Part shown: positions 6,296 to 7,925 of the stretch, piece by piece
Numbering within the stretch: position 1 is the first letter of the stretch
Layout of the letters: each line of letters starts with the position of its first letter
NCBI GenBank assembly: GCA_018812885.1
Contig: JAHJCW010000126.1
Span: 1 to 7,925, forward strand
Reading direction: 5' to 3'
From: a bacterium
GTDB taxonomy: Bacteria > Fidelibacterota > Marinisomatia > Marinisomatales > JAHJCW01
Length of the DNA stretch: 7,925 nt
The notes under the pieces: generated by a model
What the model was told of the DNA's origin: nothing
Databases searched by the model: none
Seen by the model: only the letters and a program-made list of their open reading frames with translations
Made by a program: the position numbers and the translations under genes

Positions 6296-7240
6296 ATGAA
6301 AACTCTATATAAATCAACAATTTTAGTTGAAGCAGCAAAGCTTTACTATGAACATCAATTAAGTCAATTAGAGATATCAAAAAAATTAGGGGTATCGCGC
6401 CCTACTGTGTCTAGATTACTACAACAAGCACGCGATACTGGTATCGTAAGAATAGATATTACTGATCCATCTGAAGTTGGAACTCAATTAGAATCTGCTA
6501 TGATTAAAAAATTTGGATTAAAAAAAGTAGTTGTCGTGCCAAACGATACAGATGATAATAAAATTATCAAAAAACGACTTGGCAAAGCTGCCGTTTTACT
6601 GGTTGATCAACTGATATCAGAAGGTACAATCCTGGGTATTTCCTGGGGAACCACTATGCAACAGGTTGCTCGTCAAATCAGTTCCCGCAGAGTTAAGGAT
6701 ATGGTAGTTGTACAATTGAACGGAGGTATCTCTCGAGCTGAGTTCGATACTCACGCCAGTGAAATAGCAAAGACTATTGGTGATAGCTACAAAGCAATCC
6801 CCTATTTAATGCCTTTACCGGCGGTAGTTGATAACGCTGCTTTGAAGAAAGCAATTCTATCCGATAAAAATATTTCTCGTACACTTGAATTAGGTCGTAA
6901 AGCTGATATTGCTATGTTCACAATTGGATCATTTGGATACGGTTCAATACTAGTGAAAGCTGATTATTTTGAACCGGATGAGGTAACTGAGCTGCTGAAG
7001 TCTGGGGCAGTTGGAGATATTTGTTCACGAATCATTAAAGCAGATGGTACCATATGTTCAAAAGACTTAAACGGTCGGACAATTGGAATTGAACTGGAAG
7101 AATTAAAGAAAAAACAATATTCAATTGCTGTAGCAGGTGGTAAAGAAAAACTGGCAGCAATACAAGCAGGACTAAAGGGTAAGTGGTTTAACAGTCTAAT
7201 TACTGATGAATGGATCGCTACCGAACTTTTAAGAGATTAA
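6296..7240 (+). CDS. SorC-family (Bacillus DeoR-like) sugar-phosphate-sensing transcriptional regulator
   Basis: The 314-residue length equals that of the SorC/DeoR(Bacillus)/CggR class. The N-terminal winged HTH spans about 8-50, with LSQLEISKKLGVSRPTVSRLL (22-42) as the helix-turn-helix. The remainder is the sugar-phosphate-binding domain of the SorC class, with the phosphate loop GISWGTTMQQV (114-124), VQLNGG (139-144), GAVGDICSRI (237-246), AGGKEKLAAIQAGLKG (280-295) and the typical end ITDEWIATELL. Such proteins are tetramers that release DNA on binding a phosphorylated sugar; for B. subtilis DeoR the effector is deoxyribose-5-phosphate. The gene sits behind its own promoter with paired operator-like sites and ends 2 bases before rpiB, so it most likely controls the rpiB operon and itself. 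The effector is inferred from this context to be a pentose or deoxypentose phosphate. The ATG at 6296 lacks an SD. Confidence 0.92.
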   Translation: MKTLYKSTILVEAAKLYYEHQLSQLEISKKLGVSRPTVSRLLQQARDTGIVRIDITDPSEVGTQLESAMIKKFGLKKVVVVPNDTDDNKIIKKRLGKAAVLLVDQLISEGTILGISWGTTMQQVARQISSRRVKDMVVVQLNGGISRAEFDTHASEIAKTIGDSYKAIPYLMPLPAVVDNAALKKAILSDKNISRTLELGRKADIAMFTIGSFGYGSILVKADYFEPDEVTELLKSGAVGDICSRIIKADGTICSKDLNGRTIGIELEELKKKQYSIAVAGGKEKLAAIQAGLKGKWFNSLITDEWIATELLRD

Positions 7241-7242
7241 AA

Positions 7243-7925
7243 ATGAGTAGTTCAAAAAATAAAAAAATTATTGCACTTGGGGCTGATCATGGCGGTTTTG
7301 CCTTAAAGGAAGAATTGAAAACCTATTTAACTGAGCAAGGTTATTCGATTACGGATTGTGGCACTAATATACCGCCGCCCGCCGCAGTAGATTATCCAAA
7401 GTTTGCCTACGCTGTAGCCCGTAATATTGCTGATGGGAAAGCTGATTTAGGAATTATGATAGATGGTGCCGGTATCGGATCTGCGATGACAGCGAATAAA
7501 GTAAGTGGAGTACGAGCTGCTTTATGTTATGATATATCTACAGCTCGCAATGCTCGCGAACACAATAATGCCAACGTATTGACTTTGGGCGCAGGTTCAA
7601 TCGCTCTAGGATTAGCAAAGCAGATCGTGGATACCTTTTTATCCACTGAATGTACAGTCGAGCGTCACCTGCAGAGAGTAGCCATGATTGACAAGTTGGA
7701 TGATAAACAAAATTTAAATGATGAAACAAATATTCAGAATAATTCAACTAAAAAGGAGGAATCCTTGATTGAATTAACAAATGAAGACATTTCAAGAATT
7801 GCTAACCGCATAAGTGAAATAGTTGTATTACCTGAAAGACAACCATTGGTTGCTGAATCAGGATATAATCCAAAGAAGGTTTGTATTTTTGGTGTACCTA
7901 CCGAGAAAAAGCCGGAAACATTTCG
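7243..7925 (+). CDS. rpiB: RpiB/LacA/LacB-type sugar-phosphate isomerase with open C-terminal extension, partial
   Basis: The visible 227 residues begin with a whole RpiB domain (8-150), which interconverts aldose and ketose phosphates such as ribose-5-P and ribulose-5-P. GADHGGF supplies D15/H16, EHNNANVLTLGAG supplies H107, and VERHLQRV supplies R141/H142. In the motif IMIDGAGIGSAMTANK (71-86), D74 replaces the Cys of E. coli RpiB (C66), and A76 replaces the following Thr. So this is a divergent subgroup and the substrate may differ. Normal RpiB ends near residue 150. Here the frame continues through an Asn/Lys/Glu-rich linker (152-174), an amphipathic helix (about 179-196) and a possible new strand (KKVCIFGVP, 211-219), and is still open at the window edge. 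An in-frame SD and TTG lie at 7753-7767. The ATG is two bases past the regulator stop with only a weak AAGAGA before it. A 69-codon antisense frame is a shadow. Confidence 0.88.
   Translation, partial: MSSSKNKKIIALGADHGGFALKEELKTYLTEQGYSITDCGTNIPPPAAVDYPKFAYAVARNIADGKADLGIMIDGAGIGSAMTANKVSGVRAALCYDISTARNAREHNNANVLTLGAGSIALGLAKQIVDTFLSTECTVERHLQRVAMIDKLDDKQNLNDETNIQNNSTKKEESLIELTNEDISRIANRISEIVVLPERQPLVAESGYNPKKVCIFGVPTEKKPETF
7753..7767 (+). promoter_or_regulatory. In-frame internal Shine-Dalgarno and TTG start inside the rpiB frame
   Basis: AAGGAGGA (7753-7760) stands with 5 bases between GGAGG and a TTG (7765-7767) that is exactly in the rpiB reading frame (codon 175). Part of this may come from Lys-Lys-Glu-Glu codons, but the placement at the linker-to-helix junction is that of a real initiation site. 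Confidence 0.5.
7765..7925 (+). CDS. Alternative internal start: unknown protein beginning with an amphipathic helix, partial
   Basis: If translation re-initiates at the TTG, the product begins MIELTNEDISRIANRISEIV. The helix has hydrophobic residues at about i, i+3, i+7 and i+10, the pattern of microcompartment encapsulation peptides at the N-terminus of cargo enzymes. PERQPLVAESGYNP is a likely turn/linker, followed by KKVCIFGVP, which looks like the first strand of a new domain. I do not recognise the family from the 53 residues visible. It could equally be only the C-terminal part of the RpiB fusion. Confidence 0.35.
   Translation, partial: MIELTNEDISRIANRISEIVVLPERQPLVAESGYNPKKVCIFGVPTEKKPETF

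Noticed and set aside
7538..7747. Small minus-strand frame within rpiB
   Set aside because: It is a shadow of the rpiB C-terminal region and linker with no supporting signal.
1..7925. CRISPR arrays, tRNA/rRNA genes, insertion sequences
   Set aside because: No regularly spaced repeats, cloverleaf-type segments, transposase motifs or terminal repeats were seen on either strand by eye.

Overview
The window is 7.9 kb of AT-rich bacterial chromosome. It carries housekeeping genes and, at the right edge, the start of what looks like a regulated pentose-phosphate catabolic locus. Most starts (the LtaS-like gene, tatD, the phosphomutase, the SorC/DeoR-type regulator) have no convincing Shine-Dalgarno (SD) sequence. 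Only rpsU and an internal site in the last reading frame have strong ones. That pattern, the bS21 sequence and the GEGNGG-type phosphohexomutase suggest the Bacteroidota/Chlorobi/Ignavibacteria (FCB) group. No rRNA or other decisive marker is present, so the placement is an inference.

Left, minus strand (1-2608): a five-helix membrane protein of the LTA synthase/phosphoglycerol transferase family is followed downstream by a class I SAM-dependent methyltransferase whose 3' end runs off the window. This pair probably acts on an envelope polymer or glycolipid.

Middle, plus strand (2789-6033): a TatD-family metal-dependent nuclease overlaps rsmA (16S rRNA dimethyltransferase) by 4 bases. Next come rpsU (bS21), with an extended SD that may lie in a small hairpin, and a near-perfect intrinsic terminator. 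A phosphoglucosamine mutase/phosphomannomutase-family enzyme starts just behind the terminator, at 4681 rather than at the upstream TTG.

Right, plus strand (6034-7925): a 262-base gap holds a good sigma70-type promoter and two 12-bp operator-like sites exactly 21 bp apart. It leads into a SorC-family regulator resembling Bacillus DeoR, then, 2 bases later, an RpiB/LacA/LacB-type sugar-phosphate isomerase. The isomerase has Asp where the E. coli-type catalytic Cys is expected. Its frame does not stop at the usual length of about 150 residues. It continues through an Asn-rich linker, an in-frame AAGGAGG plus TTG re-start signal and an amphipathic helix, and leaves the window still open. A deoxyribose/pentose-phosphate regulator, an unusual RpiB and a linker-tethered amphipathic helix recall the sugar-phosphate-utilizing class of bacterial microcompartment loci. 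No shell protein is visible, so this is a hypothesis to test on the sequence to the right.
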